Assembly (NCBI GenBank): GCA_037178675.1 | Contig: JAYMGJ010000207.1 | Coordinates: forward strand, 1-64,000 | Direction of reading: 5' to 3' | Source of the DNA: Scleroderma bovista | Taxonomy: Eukaryota; Basidiomycota; Agaricomycetes; Boletales; Sclerodermataceae | DNA: 64,000 nucleotides | In this document: in pieces, positions 1 through 10,662 of the stretch | Position numbering within the stretch: position 1 is the first letter of the stretch | Layout: every line of letters begins with the position of its first letter | The notes under the pieces: model-generated | The model's database searches: none | What the model was told of the DNA's origin: nothing | The model's input: only the letters and a program-made list of their open reading frames with translations | Made by a program: the position numbers and the translations under genes

Positions 1-726
1 AGTATTTCCTCGCCGCCGCTTTCTTCCCCCATTGAGCGACGTTGCCGAATAGTGCGTGGCAAAGGCTTGGGCTCGTGCTGAGAAAATGTGATCAAGTGGA
101 TGCGGCATGCTGCAGACGAGATAATTACCTCGTCGGACACTCCGTCGACAGCCTCGATAGCCCAAGGGTTGTCTGGAGAGTCGTTTACGACTACCACGTC
201 ATCGTCAAGATGGCTATCATCGGCGTGCGATTGCCTTGATTTGTCCCAGCGCGGTGTGGCCAGTTCGCCCACGCCAACCAGGCCCTTTCTGTCGATGTCG
301 CGAGCGGGGGTCAGAGGCTCGTGTGGGGAGTGTGCGACGGGCGAATCAGCGCCAAAGTAGTAGGGATCGAGCGACGAGGTCGCGGAGCCGGGGCGCCTGT
401 CGGTGTCGATGTCGTGGGCATCGTCCGTGGATGAGATGTGCACGCGTGGCTGGGGGTGAGCGAGCGAGCGAGCGCCATGGCATTCGTGAGCGACACCTAC
501 GTTGGACATGCCAGAGAGCGAGAGCGACTGAGCGGGCAAACTGGATGTGTGTGTGTGTGTGTTTGGCGGCAGTGGCTGGGTCGCGGTCCTCCTCGTCTCC
601 GTCCCACTCAGCGAACATCTCGCCTGCACGTGAGCAGCGACAGGGACGTTTAACTCGTGTCCGAGTCTAATCAGCTCTTTCTGCAGCCTGCATACGAACT
701 CACCGCCTCGTCCTGGTCCTCGCTCC
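1..726. other. Upstream region of the Zn2Cys6 gene, no gene recognised
   Basis: GC-rich, CpG-rich DNA with short overlapping open frames on both strands, none of which resembles a known protein. It contains short GAGC repeats near 460-475 and a TG dinucleotide run near 546. The most economical reading is promoter and 5' leader of the regulator that starts at 727. Confidence 0.5.
546..562. repeat. (TG)8 microsatellite
   Basis: An uninterrupted alternating TG run of 17 bases in the probable promoter of the regulator at 727. Confidence 0.9.
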
Positions 727-1641
727 ATGTCGTCTGCTGAGCGAAACCAGTCATCAGACGGCGATGACATCCCAGATACCCAAACCGACCTCCAGCCCCA
801 AATGACCGTGCACCCCGTCGGCGGGTACTCCAGTGCAATGCACATGTACCCATTTGCACCCGGTCTCGTCCCCGCCCAGCCTCCCCGCTCCAAGCGAAGA
901 CAGGTCAAGAACGCCTGCACTAACTGTCAGAAGGCGTGCAAGAAGTGCGACGACGCTCGGCCCTGTCTCCGCTGCGTCAAGTACGGAATCGCCGAGGAAT
1001 GCGTCGATTCCCAACGCAAGGAGCGGAAGAAGGGCGTGAAACGAGGCCCCTACAAGAAGCGCGATGGAAAAGGTGTGTGTTTCCTTTCCTCCCCGCACTC
1101 TTCTCCCTCACCCTCATCGTCGTTTCCCCACTTTCCTTGAGATCGCGCAGGCAGCAGCGTCGAAAATGTGGATGCGCCCGAGCAACCCAGCATCCCTATC
1201 CCCCAGGGTGTGCCCCAACCCTCCTCGTCCCCACCCATGCCCCCCTATCTGGCAGCCCCAGTTGGATACGCGACGAGCTTCTACGGGCAATTCCCCGCCC
1301 CGCCCACCCCCAAGCCCGGCGACGCTCCTGCCTACTACCCCCAGTTCTACATCACCCCGATCCCCCCACCTCCTCCCCACAACGGGCATTTGGGTCAGGA
1401 TCCAGAACAGCAGGGGTACCCACAGCCGGCCCAGTTCTATCCGGCTTTCCTGCCTTATGCCCCACAGGCATACGGCCCCTACATGGTCCATCCCCATCGT
1501 CCAGATGGCCAGATGGCCCTCCCGTCCCCTCCATACCCCCCCTTTCCTCAGCCATTTGCAAAGCCCACATCCTCCGCTGACCAGGTTGATACAGGTAATG
1601 TCAATGGCCGGAACAACCACGGACAGGGGGATCAGAACTGA
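727..1641 (+). CDS. Zn(II)2Cys6 fungal transcription factor
   Basis: Two exons, 727-1072 and 1151-1641, with a 78-bp GT-AG intron; the splice keeps frame and gives 278 aa. Residues 64-92 hold the six-cysteine cluster (C64-x2-C67-x6-C74-x5-C80-x2-C83-x8-C92), with an extra Cys71 and followed by a basic stretch KKGVKRGPYKK. This is the binuclear zinc DNA-binding fold of nuclear fungal regulators. The cluster is followed by a 150-residue tail very rich in Pro, Tyr and Gln, probably an activation region. No fungal middle homology region or PAS domain is visible. The cysteine spacing and the RPCLRC segment recall the Ert1/AcuK type of carbon-metabolism regulators, but that is inference. The start was chosen as the first ATG of the frame. 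The gene looks intact. Confidence 0.85.
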
Positions 1642-3939
1642 GGCGATGGTCCTGATCTATGTCGATTCTCCCTTTGCATGTCGTTTGCTCTCTTTCTCGT
1701 GTACATCTCCTCTCTCGTGTATGTAGCAAAGATGGATACCCATGCGTGATCCCTTTGTCGTCGACCCTCAGAGTCAGTCTGCCCTGCCGCGTAATTAGGT
1801 CATCGCCGGAAATGAATACAGCATGTGGCTAGCGCATGTACAATGTAGTACTATGTAAGTACGCAACAACAGACACGAATGCGGTCAACCGGTGAACTGC
1901 CACACGCCGACTACGTCCAGTTGCCGCCTATTGTATTCGCTGGCTCTCAAGGCGGATGCTCGCTGACATTGACCTACAACCCTACTCAGCGGCGCCACCC
2001 CTTGGACACCTCAGCTTCCGCGCCTGTCCAGCAAAAGGTGGAGCAAAGGGCACCCTGTGCGCGGAGAAATCGCGGCCACCGTGCGAGCCTGCTCAATGAT
2101 CGTCTTAAATTGCATAAGGAGGAGGTAGTAGAGGGGCCCCGCTTGCGCCAGACCTGTACGAATCCCGGTGGCGGCATGAGGCCAGAGCACAGTTGTAACC
2201 CCAAGGAGCACCATGGGCTGAGAGAGGCCGGGTCGCTTGCACCTCTGTCGCCGTATCAGAACACGGATTAGTCGCCATCACTTGACTCGTCGTTTTCATT
2301 TACGTCGCCACGACTAAACGGTTGGGCGATGCCAACATCACCCACAGCGGCATAAGCAGCAGCACTTCGTATCCGAGGGGATCGATTGTTGATCGGCTCA
2401 ATACATGAGGACGGACCAGCACAATGGATCCTGCTAATGGAAGATTGGTTGGAATTTGTCCACTGACGCTTACCGTGACCAATGCCATCCTTATCCGATC
2501 AATGGAGTCACCAGATGCTAGAGAGATGGGACGCAGATCCGAGGCATAGCAGCTAGATGACCCAAAGATAAAGATCACCTACCCCCGTCAGGTGAGTGGT
2601 GTATCGTCCATCCTGAACATCTTGATCGCCGCTGGACATCGCCTGAATCGTCTTGAAGGGGAGATGAATACGAGGGCTGCAGTCGCCGCGCACGATATAG
2701 ATCATTCTCCTCTTGTACTTATCCGAGTTACGACCCCAGAATCGTTCAATCTCCCCGGTGATATAGCACATACGGGATAAAGAAAGAACCCCCCGTGCCA
2801 TGAGGAGCTCCTTCCGTAGGTGCCGCCCTGCCTGGCGTGATGCATATCTAACAGGAAATGAATGGTCTCCCCCCCATTCAGAAACGCAGTTCCAGATATG
2901 TTATCTGGCCTCACCTGCGCGCCATGAGATTCTCATTCCTAGGGCCCAGCCTCGAACGTTCTCCCCCCAATGGTGGTTAGTTTGCACCCACCCTTGACTG
3001 TATTGAAAGCTCTTCCCTGAGAACGGCATGCCGTCCAGCGGTTAAACTGAGCCTCGTGATTCAATTGAGTTTCTGTAGGTGATGAACACCCGGAGTCCGT
3101 ACGTTTGAGTTTCGCATCATGGGCCCCTCAAAATGAGGACTCTGGGTTCATGTCTGCCGCCATCCGGTGTGCGCGTCGATAAAGGCCCCTTCTTGTGTTG
3201 CCCGACCCGGGGAAATGATAACGGGCGCTCGTCTACGCTCTTGATCAAGCCTTGCCCTCTGGTGCCTTACATAACCACTACCAGCTCTATGACACTATTT
3301 TTTTCTTTTGACTCCGAGACCAATCAGATTCACATACGGGATCGAACGGGACCCGTCTCATGAATCATTGTTACTGGCTTCTTTCGAAGCAAGTGACAGA
3401 ACTGTAACACTATGGTGACTTTCACTCGTCATTCGAACGTATGACGCGAAGCTCGTGCCATTCTTCTTGGACAACCCTCCGCAACTCCACAGGATCAAAA
3501 AAAAGCTCAAAGATCCGCCGTATGCTCGGATGCTGAGTCCATCTGCAATATTGGTACTAGAACAATGCAAGTTGACTTACTCCTGAACTGGCTGTATCAA
3601 AACTCTGGTCTGAGATAGCCACTACCAATCCGACAGTTAACAGGGAGTAGCCAAGCTCAGATCTGGGCAGAACCAGGTAGCTCAGACGCACGTTTGGCCT
3701 GGACGCCCGTCCTGATTCATCGGGACTGTTCCTAGGTCTCACTCACCTTGCACTTCAAATACTAGACTATCCTTTGCCTCAGGCTGCGTGGCTCCAATAT
3801 TTCCCCCCTGCCAGGTGTGTTTCCGTCGACCTATACTATCCCAGAAAGATGGGTTTTATTCAACTCTCAGAGACGTCTTGAACCATCCGTAGTGTTGGCT
3901 TGGCGTCACCCGCAGATACTCCTAATCATGCTTCAGCTG
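1642..3939. other. Non-coding or degenerate stretch
   Basis: No gene can be supported. Many short frames of under 100 codons exist on both strands without recognisable domains. The minus-strand frame at 2300-2578 has hydrophobic segments and a faint resemblance to the end of DUF6534/DUF6533-type membrane proteins (an IPT motif and a closing hydrophobic block), but this is too weak to call. Confidence 0.4.
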
Positions 3940-3959
3940 AGGCAAGAAACATTCCATCA

Positions 3960-4800
3960 GCCTCATTTTCCGCCTCATCGCACAAAGCACAACCATTCCC
4001 CAGCATCCCCAAAGTGACTACATTGGAGTTCCGAAGAGTGCACGTCGCGATGCACGTGTCTACACTGAAGATATCATCCACTCCATGGGCTTGACACGGG
4101 CCGTGGAAGTGAAGCCACAGAAGAATAGCTTTGTACATACCGTCCTGGAATGCTATAACCATCATCGTGCGCTAACCCTTCGCCCTGACGACGCTTGGCT
4201 CACTATCCTCACGCAGTTCAGCTGCTTTGTGAATGGGAATACAGAAGCCTTGTGATCGCCCTTTGTCCTTCATAATGACAAGGAATTGTCCGTGAAGACG
4301 GGGGAGACGGACTGGATCTTGTGGTTCGGATGAAGAGATGAGTAACGGAATACAGCAAAATGACATTGACCCAGTGGATCATTCCCACCTTCTCTGTTAC
4401 CAAGCCTGATGATAGGCTTGTCGCTGGAATGGTTATGATGGCCACTGTCATTCCTTCTGCCTCCTTGGTGGCTGCGGATTCCCTCGTGTCACGCTCGAGG
4501 GAAACAAAAAGATGATTGAGTGTACTTCCTCAAGAAGATTGAAAAACTCAAAAAATTCGGTCCCCAGACTATTGCCTGGTATCATCTATTGCACCCAACA
4601 GGTACGCGGCTGATGCTCGATGGCGTAACATACTTTGCTCTAGATAGCCGCAAGGTTCACCTGGGTACGCCCAGGTTGATGTCACTCCCAGGTAAAGCAG
4701 TTTGCCAGACGGCATTGAGATCTCGAGCGGTGACAAAATCCTTTTAGTCGCCGGACGGAGGGACTTGACGAGAGGTGGTGGTGGATATACAAGAGATAAA
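3960..4800 (+). pseudogene. DUF4419-family protein, degenerate
   Basis: The plus strand reads as a DUF4419 protein once frame changes are allowed. Segments in order: NSFVHTVLECYNHHRALTLR, then PDDAWLTILTQFSCFVNG, TQWIIPTFSVTKPDDRLVAG, VTLEGNKK, IEKLKKFGPQTIAWYHLL, LDGVTYFALDS and finally an SSGDKILLVAGRRD-like end. This is the normal order of blocks in that family, whose function is unknown. A TGA at 4253-4255 replaces the Arg expected after NTEAL, and at least two frame changes occur near 4460 and 4670. The gene is therefore dead unless it has unusual introns. It lies just upstream of the pogo element. The family identification is from memory of the motif order. Confidence 0.7.
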
Positions 4801-5068
4801 GATTTTGATTTGGTGACAATACTTTTACTTATACGTCGTCATTCTGGTGGTGGTAGGGCATCTGCTTGTTTCTTCTGTCTGTATGCAGGAAGAGGGCGGC
4901 CTGGATCTGCAAAACGATATGTACTTAGTGCTCAAAATAGTAACCTCGTCTCTGTCCAATCAGAGTGCGTCCTAAGTATTCAAAAACTCGGGAGTCATTC
5001 GACACTTTTGCAGATTTGAAGCAAGAATCCGTTTGCTTCATTTTCACTTCCCAAACAGTACAGTACTA
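4801..5068. other. Spacer between the DUF4419 relic and the pogo element
   Basis: AT-rich sequence without a supported gene; the left TA target duplication of the pogo element is at 5067-5068. Confidence 0.5.
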
Positions 5069-5082
5069 CAGTTGACTACATC
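5069..5082 (+). repeat. Left TIR of the pogo element
   Basis: CAGTTGACTACATC immediately inside the TA at 5067-5068; exact inverted match at 7645-7658. Confidence 0.9.
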
Positions 5083-5233
5083 ATAACGCATATCAACGGG
5101 ACCACGAAATTTATATGCATTAGGTCGTTTATGCAGACAGGCATATGTCACGTATGTGTGACAATTATGTGACAATAGTAACTATATGTGACAGAGTATT
5201 GACAACGAAGTACAAAATGTACCATATCTTATA

Positions 5234-7415
5234 TTACTGCTTGAAAAACATGTCAAGGGTAGTCTGTTTGGCAGTGAGAAACTCCTCTCGTTGTAGGAGT
5301 ACTCTATATTTGATAAGATCATGAGAGAGATTGACCGAAAATTGAGGATCACCTCCGTAGTGCATACAACCGGCTTCGAGCTGTCTGCACAGCTGGATAA
5401 GTTCACCGCGTGGCAGTGCCGCGGTAGCGCTGGCATCGTCTTCGTCGTCTTCGTCGTCCTCGTCGACGTCAATAATCTCACCATTTGCAATGGCCATCTC
5501 TCGGCGCACTTCATCAGCAATCACCTTCACTCCCCCATCCAAGATTGATTCAGGAAGATCTCTCTCCTCTGGTGGCTCGATGATTTCGTCAACAGACGAA
5601 AGTTTTCCATGAATGCGGTTTCGTTCCCTTAAGTGATGGACAGACTCCATCACCTCTAACTCGGCTGACAAGAGTTGCGTGGGTTTTTGAGTAGGCTCAG
5701 AGTCGGAGGTGGTGGTGCACTGTGCGGGAATACAAATTTTGATGCCAGTGCGAGACGAAGCGGCTGTGTAGAGAGTGGACACTGTATCAAGTGCAACATT
5801 GTCGTCCTCAGACTCCATAACCACCTTGAGAACAGGTTGCCAGTCTGAGTTAACATAACGGTCACCAAGATGATCCTGCAAGCTACTTTCTGCTGTCGGA
5901 AGTGACATCGTCCCAGCGGCATATTGGCGTACGAAATCCCATGCAATGGGGTCAATGTGAGCGGGATAAATTGATGGTTCGGAGTTGTCACTGTGCAGCC
6001 ACATGGTCAGATAAGTTAGCCACTGGAATGTTATAGAATTTGTTCTATACGCACGGTTGAATCTTGCTGTGATCCCAACAATGTTTAATTGTTTCAGCTG
6101 ATACCAAGTCCCAAGCTTTCTTCGCCATTGTCATTGCCTCGAGTAGGTTAATTTTGTAAATCTCATGTTCTCCAGCTGCATCCAAATCAATTGCGCGGGA
6201 ACAGAAGTTGCGGCGGTACAAAGCCTTGAAACAGCGGATGATGCCAGCATCACAAGGCTGTACAAACGATGTCATGTTTGGCTCGAAAAACTCAAGGGAA
6301 ATATTAGAAGGCTCATAAGCCACCTTGTGACCACTGAAGTTATCAATGGAAAGACATATTTTTCGTCGTTCACGCTTCATGCGGAGATCTAGCTTCTTTA
6401 GCCACCTGTGTTAACCAATTAATTTTGATTTGCATTTGAGGGAAATACGAAAACATACTCTTCAAATATGGATGATGTCATCCATGCCTTCTTATTGTTG
6501 CGATAATAAAAGCCACACTGGTCTGGTGTGTACTTTTTGAAGCATCGTGGTTTTGAGGACTTACCAATGAAAATTGGCTCAAGTTTTTCAGTCCCATCAG
6601 CATTGCAAGCAAGCCCAACAGTGATACGGAATTTTTCTTTCTTTTTTCCACTCAACTGGCGCGTTGCCAAACCACGATCTGGTGGTGCGCTGAGAATTTG
6701 TATGGTTAGATTATGAAATCACATTAAGTCAGGCTGCTTACTAAGGAAAGAGAGCTGTCTCGTCGAAATTGAAGCGATCTCGTGGTGCAAACCCTGCCAT
6801 AATTTTCTGGCATCGTTGCCGTTCCACCTCAACAGCTGCAAGGTCCACTGACCCTGCTTCCCCATGCCACCGATGCTCCCGAATTTTGTATGTCTTGCAA
6901 AACGAATGCAACCACCCCTCTCCTGTAAGCCTTTCCTTTTCTGGAACATCAAACTCATCCTCAAATCTTGCACGTTTCTCTCGTAACATTGGACCTGTAA
7001 CAGTTTCTCCTTTGCTTTCCATGTGCAGATGCCATAAATAAACTGCCCGTTCGATATCTGGCCTTGTGACGATGCGTGGTCGTTTCGATGACAATGCAGT
7101 TGGATTCTCGTTAACACGCGCTTCCATTTTTGGACGGTCTCGTAATTTGCGCGACAGGGTGGACTGGTCAAAAATGAGAGCTCCAGTCACGAGAGTGCTG
7201 AAGTGCCGAACAATATCAGCTTGAGTGCAATCAGGATGTGAGTCAGCATAAGAATAAACAGTCATCCAGTCAGAGAGAGTAAGGTTTGGACGAGACAAAG
7301 TCTTTGGGAGTTGTGCTGATGTGCGAGGCAGATTGGTGCCAACCCCTATCTTCCGCCGTTTCGCGGATACGGTCTTAGGGGGGTCACGAGGCTTCCTTTT
7401 CAAGATTTCCGGCAT
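5234..7415 (-). CDS. Pogo-like transposase (CENP-B HTH plus DDE_1)
   Basis: Exons 7415-6742, 6689-6459, 6405-6055 and 5990-5234, all GT-AG introns of 52-64 bp, total 671 codons (670 aa), no internal stop. Residues about 40-200 form the bipartite HTH_psq/CENP-B-type DNA-binding region. The DDE_1 catalytic core follows: Asp218 in FNFDETALF, Asp323 in LSIDNFSGHK and Asp354 in VQPCDAGIIRCFKALYR, giving a DD30D spacing usual for pogo. The C-terminus ends with QTTLDMFF (residues 661-668), a textbook PCNA-interacting (PIP) box, as described for Drosophila pogo transposase. It acts on the element's own TIRs. Exon junctions were chosen because each restores a family motif across the splice, for example ALF-P-Y-APPDRG and IFEE-WLKK. 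Confidence 0.92.
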
Positions 7416-7644
7416 GGTTGAGCGAGGTTGTGAAATTGAAACACTTCACACCTCCTACATTGTACTTTTATACTACAAAAAAACAATGGGCTTGCTATTC
7501 TGACTAACTCACAATGCATAAAGTGCATGACAATGGCTTGCACTTGCATTATGCATACGCGAGCCTTTGTTGAGGGGGTCCCGACTTGGGCCGAGCAAAA
7601 TCCCTTGCATTACCCATTTTATGCATGCTGACCTAATGCATTTC

Positions 7645-7658
7645 GATGTAGTCAACTG
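7645..7658 (-). repeat. Right TIR of the pogo element
   Basis: Reverse complement of the 14 bases at 5069-5082, followed by TA at 7659-7660. Confidence 0.9.
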
Positions 7659-7835
7659 TACTACATAGGTGTTTGTTGGGTGCGACCTCCAATTTGTGGG
7701 GGTGGAGCCTTAGGAATGCAACGATCAGCGCTTAGTCACAAATCAGCTGTGCCATACGCACTGGCCGTCGGTAAGATTTCACAGTTTCTTAGTATTCCAG
7801 CTGCTATAACCGATAGATACGATAGTATCACTATT

Positions 7836-8604
7836 ATGGACGAACTAGCAGCTGCACGAGCTGAGCTAAACCGGCTAGAAAAGAAGTTCGAACAAGAACT
7901 TCTTAAAGAGCTGTTCGCTGTCCGGCGGTTTGCTGCACAGGCACAGAGAACCAAGGTTGAAGGACTAATTAAACAGGTGCTGGTCCCTGTCGGATCGTCT
8001 TCCGAACGAATTACTGTTTCAAATTATCGAGCTCTCCATCCAAACTGCTTTGGTTCCATGCAAGTGTTGCGATGTACATCTTGGATGGAAAAGAGAGTTG
8101 ATGAAAGTGTCACGTCGTTGGAGAAACTTGATTCTCCACAGCCCTAGTCTCTGGTCTACTATCAAGGTGACTCCAACATGGCGCGAACCACTCGTCAGGG
8201 AACATGTGGCCAACAGTTGCCAACATCCCCTCGACATCAAAATCTGTTTTTGGTTCGAAATGGAAAGCCGTGATACGCTGGTTGCCTTACTCGACATTGT
8301 CACCCCCTGTGCGCATCGCTGGCGCAGCCTCGCCATTCGAGACGATAGTACCGAGCCCCACAGATGTCTTGTATTGGAACTGCTCAACCACATGACATTC
8401 CCGACTCTCACATCTGTTTCAATGCTGGATGTCCCTCCATACTTGGATGATTTTGAAGGATCCTTTACGGAATGCCTTGCCTTTCTTGCACCGGAAAATT
8501 GCCCTCTCAAATTTCTAGAGCTCGGAGGACTTTTTATCACAATAATGCCTTTTCGGGTACCCTCCGGCTTACTAAATCTGCGCCTTGTCTTTGATGATCC
8601 CTTT
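7836..8604 (+). pseudogene. F-box/LRR protein gene, segment 1 (N-terminal)
   Basis: Starts at ATG 7836 with a charged coiled-coil-like leader (MDELAAARAELNRLEKKFEQ) common before F-boxes in Agaricomycete proteins. It then changes frame by one base near 7990 into the F-box core RLPNELLFQIIEL, followed by WRNLILHSPSLWSTIKV and leucine-rich segments ending LRLVFDDPF. F-box proteins are substrate adaptors of SCF ubiquitin ligases. The coding sequence stops at the TTT codon 8602-8604 where a TIR element is inserted. It continues in the same frame at 16512, which makes the join DDPF-GEDPPFFLG. The one-base shift between leader and F-box may be a mutation or an undetected intron. Confidence 0.82.
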
Positions 8605-8685
8605 CACACCGGGGATTTCAAGATTTTCCGGCAGTTTATAGTGCATTGAAAATGACAAATGACAAATTTAAATTTTACTTTCACA
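8605..8685 (+). repeat. Left 81-bp TIR of the MITE-like element
   Basis: Begins CACACCGGGGATTTCAAG; matches the reverse complement of 16431-16511 at 77 of 81 positions by eye. Confidence 0.9.
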
Positions 8686-8711
8686 CTAGCAGATACCCGT
8701 GGCTACGCCAC
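8686..8711 (-). other. Helitron 3' terminus with hairpin
   Basis: On the minus strand: a 5-bp stem with a 3-base loop (8711-8699), a short spacer, and the CTAG end (8689-8686). This is the CTRR termination signal of rolling-circle Helitrons. Confidence 0.85.
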
Positions 8712-9269
8712 TCGACAAAAAGTTAAGGGCAAGCTGCATCAATTTATGTTCTTTTGTGCAGACTCTGTGCTTGATGGAAAACTGCCACCGAAGACACAAT
8801 TAATATTGGAGTGTACCATGTAACACCATGATTGAACCCATCTCAACTGTTACTGTAAGATAGGAGAGTAGAAAAGGATTGACTGAAGTTAATTATGGTG
8901 GTGTATGGTAGTCAGACAGATGCCAAAAGGATGGTATGTGAAAAGAATGATATGGGGGTAAAGGAACTGTGACGTGCACAAAAAGAGAATGGACCGTCCA
9001 TGACCGGAATACTGGCTTAATGAGTGGGATCTTCAAGTCAACGCTTCTTCGCAGACCTGGATTTTGTGAAGTCAAATCTCATGCTTGCACGCCCAGCTAC
9101 CGGAGTGGATGGTTCTGATAAGGGTTGAGAATTAGCTCATCTATGAGATGACAGTGAAACTACCCACCTGTCACCAGATCTCAGGTGCTTGACATGACTA
9201 TAGGTCGCTCAAGAAATACCATGGATTCAATCGTAACACAAAATCCCTCACAAGCCTGAGGTGCACTGA
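8712..9269. other. Helitron 3' subterminal non-coding region
   Basis: No gene supported. Between the terminal hairpin and the LTR-like repeat there are only short frames without recognisable motifs. Confidence 0.5.
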
Positions 9270-9629
9270 GACAACCCTAAGGGCAAAACCCAAAGAACTA
9301 CCACACAGGGGACTCTGAGGAGGAAAAGGATACAAGCGTCTTAGAGCAAAGACCCAAAGAGAGCTCAAATGGAGAGCCTGTGGGTGCTGGATTGCAATGG
9401 TATATATACTATACTACATGTTTCCTGTGTGAGGCTATCCACAAGGCTGTATGCTGTACGAGGCAGTGAACACAGCTGCCATCCTGTGGTAAGGCTATGC
9501 TAATGACATCAAGGGATACAGCATGTACAGCATGAGGCTGTAGTAGACAGACTACAGATAAGGTGCACTAGATAAGATACTACGGTACGATGTCATCTAA
9601 TCGCAGATTAGATAAGAGTTAGTGCACCA
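9270..9629 (-). repeat. LTR fragment inside the Helitron, related to the LTR at 38945-39310
   Basis: Blocks shared with 38945-39310 in the same order: GAGCAAAGACCCAA, GGAGAGCCT-TGGGTGCTGGA, TATATATACTA, GAGGCTATCCA, AATGACATCA, CAGCATGTACAGC-like, and the stem-loop ATCTAATC-CAGATTAGATAAG. The other copy abuts a polypurine tract and chromovirus pol, so this is LTR sequence. Its upper edge at about 9629 coincides with the end of the OB-fold-like gene; the lower edge was not located. Confidence 0.7.
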
Positions 9630-10375
9630 ATCCTCTCAGTGATGAACCCAGTTACAGAAACATACCCCCCAGCCTTTGGAGTCATCTTTTTACCAGACTT
9701 TGTCTTCCATCTCAGACTATCAGGGATCAAGCACTTGACTGGTAAGACCGATTTGAACCGGTGAGTACTGGAAAGTGCTGGAGAACCCTCAATTGATGTG
9801 GTGTGCAGGCCAGGGAGATTCCATAGTATGGCAACATACTGGTGTGGGATGAGGTTGAAGGTGCCCATGAGATCGTCAACGGATTCCGCAACCCCACAAA
9901 TGTTGATGTATGGGAGGTATTTCGGATCAATGACTTTGGCATCATTGGTACCATCTGGAATCTTGATTGGAATGAGCTGTAACATCATATTAGAAAAAGT
10001 AAACATTGCACGAACACAATATAATACACTCACATTGACAATATCTCCCACCAGATCATACTCTGTCTCAGGAGGACAACTGGGCTGGCAGGAAATCATT
10101 GCACCTGCCTCCATCATTGCGACCTAGTAGTAAAAATATGAGCCCTTCAAGCAGAGATTTAAAAAATCAGGACCTACACTTGCAGTAATGAAGTAGAAGC
10201 CAATGTCACTGAACTCGCAGCCTTCACGATTGAAGTACCTAAGTGCAGCAAGAATCGGTGTTGACTTGCCAAGGTAAATCTGAGCATCAAAAATGTAGCT
10301 CATGCCCTCAATATGTCGGCTGTTCTCGAAAACTGCAATGGCAGTGATGGTTGCTGAAGCTCCAGAAGATGACAT
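9608..10375 (-). CDS. Helitron-linked OB-fold-like protein (possible ssDNA-binding accessory)
   Basis: Exons 10375-10178, 10123-10034 and 9976-9608 (introns 54 and 57 bp, GT-AG) give 218 aa in one frame. No catalytic motif is visible. Alternating beta-type segments and the block GGYVSVTGFIT near the end look like an oligonucleotide-binding fold, the fold of RPA and other single-strand binders. Plant Helitrons are known to carry RPA-like genes; whether this is the fungal equivalent is inference. It is co-directional with, and about 290 bp downstream of, the helicase gene. The last few residues (about ALTLI) and the stop come from the LTR fragment starting at 9629, so the true C-terminus appears lost. 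Other identities cannot be excluded. Confidence 0.6.
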
Positions 10376-10662
10376 TATATCAAAAGCTGAAAACAAATGT
10401 GAGAAGTCAAGATAGTAGTACTAAGGAGCAGGATGGAAAGGTGTGTGAACCAGTGACAATTGTTGAAGATATATATACCAGGTAAAATCGGAGATATTTG
10501 TAAGTGATGGAAAACCATGGAATCTTTGGGAATTTTCCACTGAGATGGAGGAGGTGGCACACAATGTAATTTCTGGCAAGAGCACATCTTAGGAAGCAAC
10601 TAAAACAATCCTGGTTTCTTGAAACAGAGTTTCAGCATGCTTTTACTTGCCATGCAGTAGAC

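Larger units (their letters stand above)
5069..7658 (-). mobile_element. Pogo/Fot1-type (Tc1-mariner superfamily) DNA transposon, complete
   Basis: A 2590-bp element bounded by TA dinucleotides (5067-5068 and 7659-7660). Both ends begin CAGTTGACTACATC reading inward, followed by a diverged (A/G)(T/A)AA(C/T)GCAT, and both share a subterminal ATGCATTAGGTC. TIRs starting CAGT with a TA duplication are characteristic of pogo. The right flank carries many TGCAT motifs and the left end several TGTGACA motifs, probable transposase binding sites. It encodes a single spliced transposase that appears uninterrupted, so the copy may be active or recently active. Confidence 0.9.

Noticed and set aside
236..670. 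144-codon plus-strand frame upstream of the Zn2Cys6 gene
   Set aside because: Arg/Ser-rich composition from CpG-rich DNA, overlapping frames on both strands of similar length, no family resemblance.
754..1620. Long minus-strand frames opposite the Zn2Cys6 gene (754-1098, 1114-1620)
   Set aside because: Antisense shadows of a GC-rich, Pro-rich coding region; the plus strand has the zinc cluster and a proper intron.
2300..2578. Minus-strand membrane-protein fragment
   Set aside because: Weak resemblance to DUF6534/DUF6533 C-termini only; neighbouring exons could not be found.
3300..3370. tRNA-like TTCGATC on the minus strand
   Set aside because: The flanking bases cannot form a 5-bp T stem and no anticodon arm follows.
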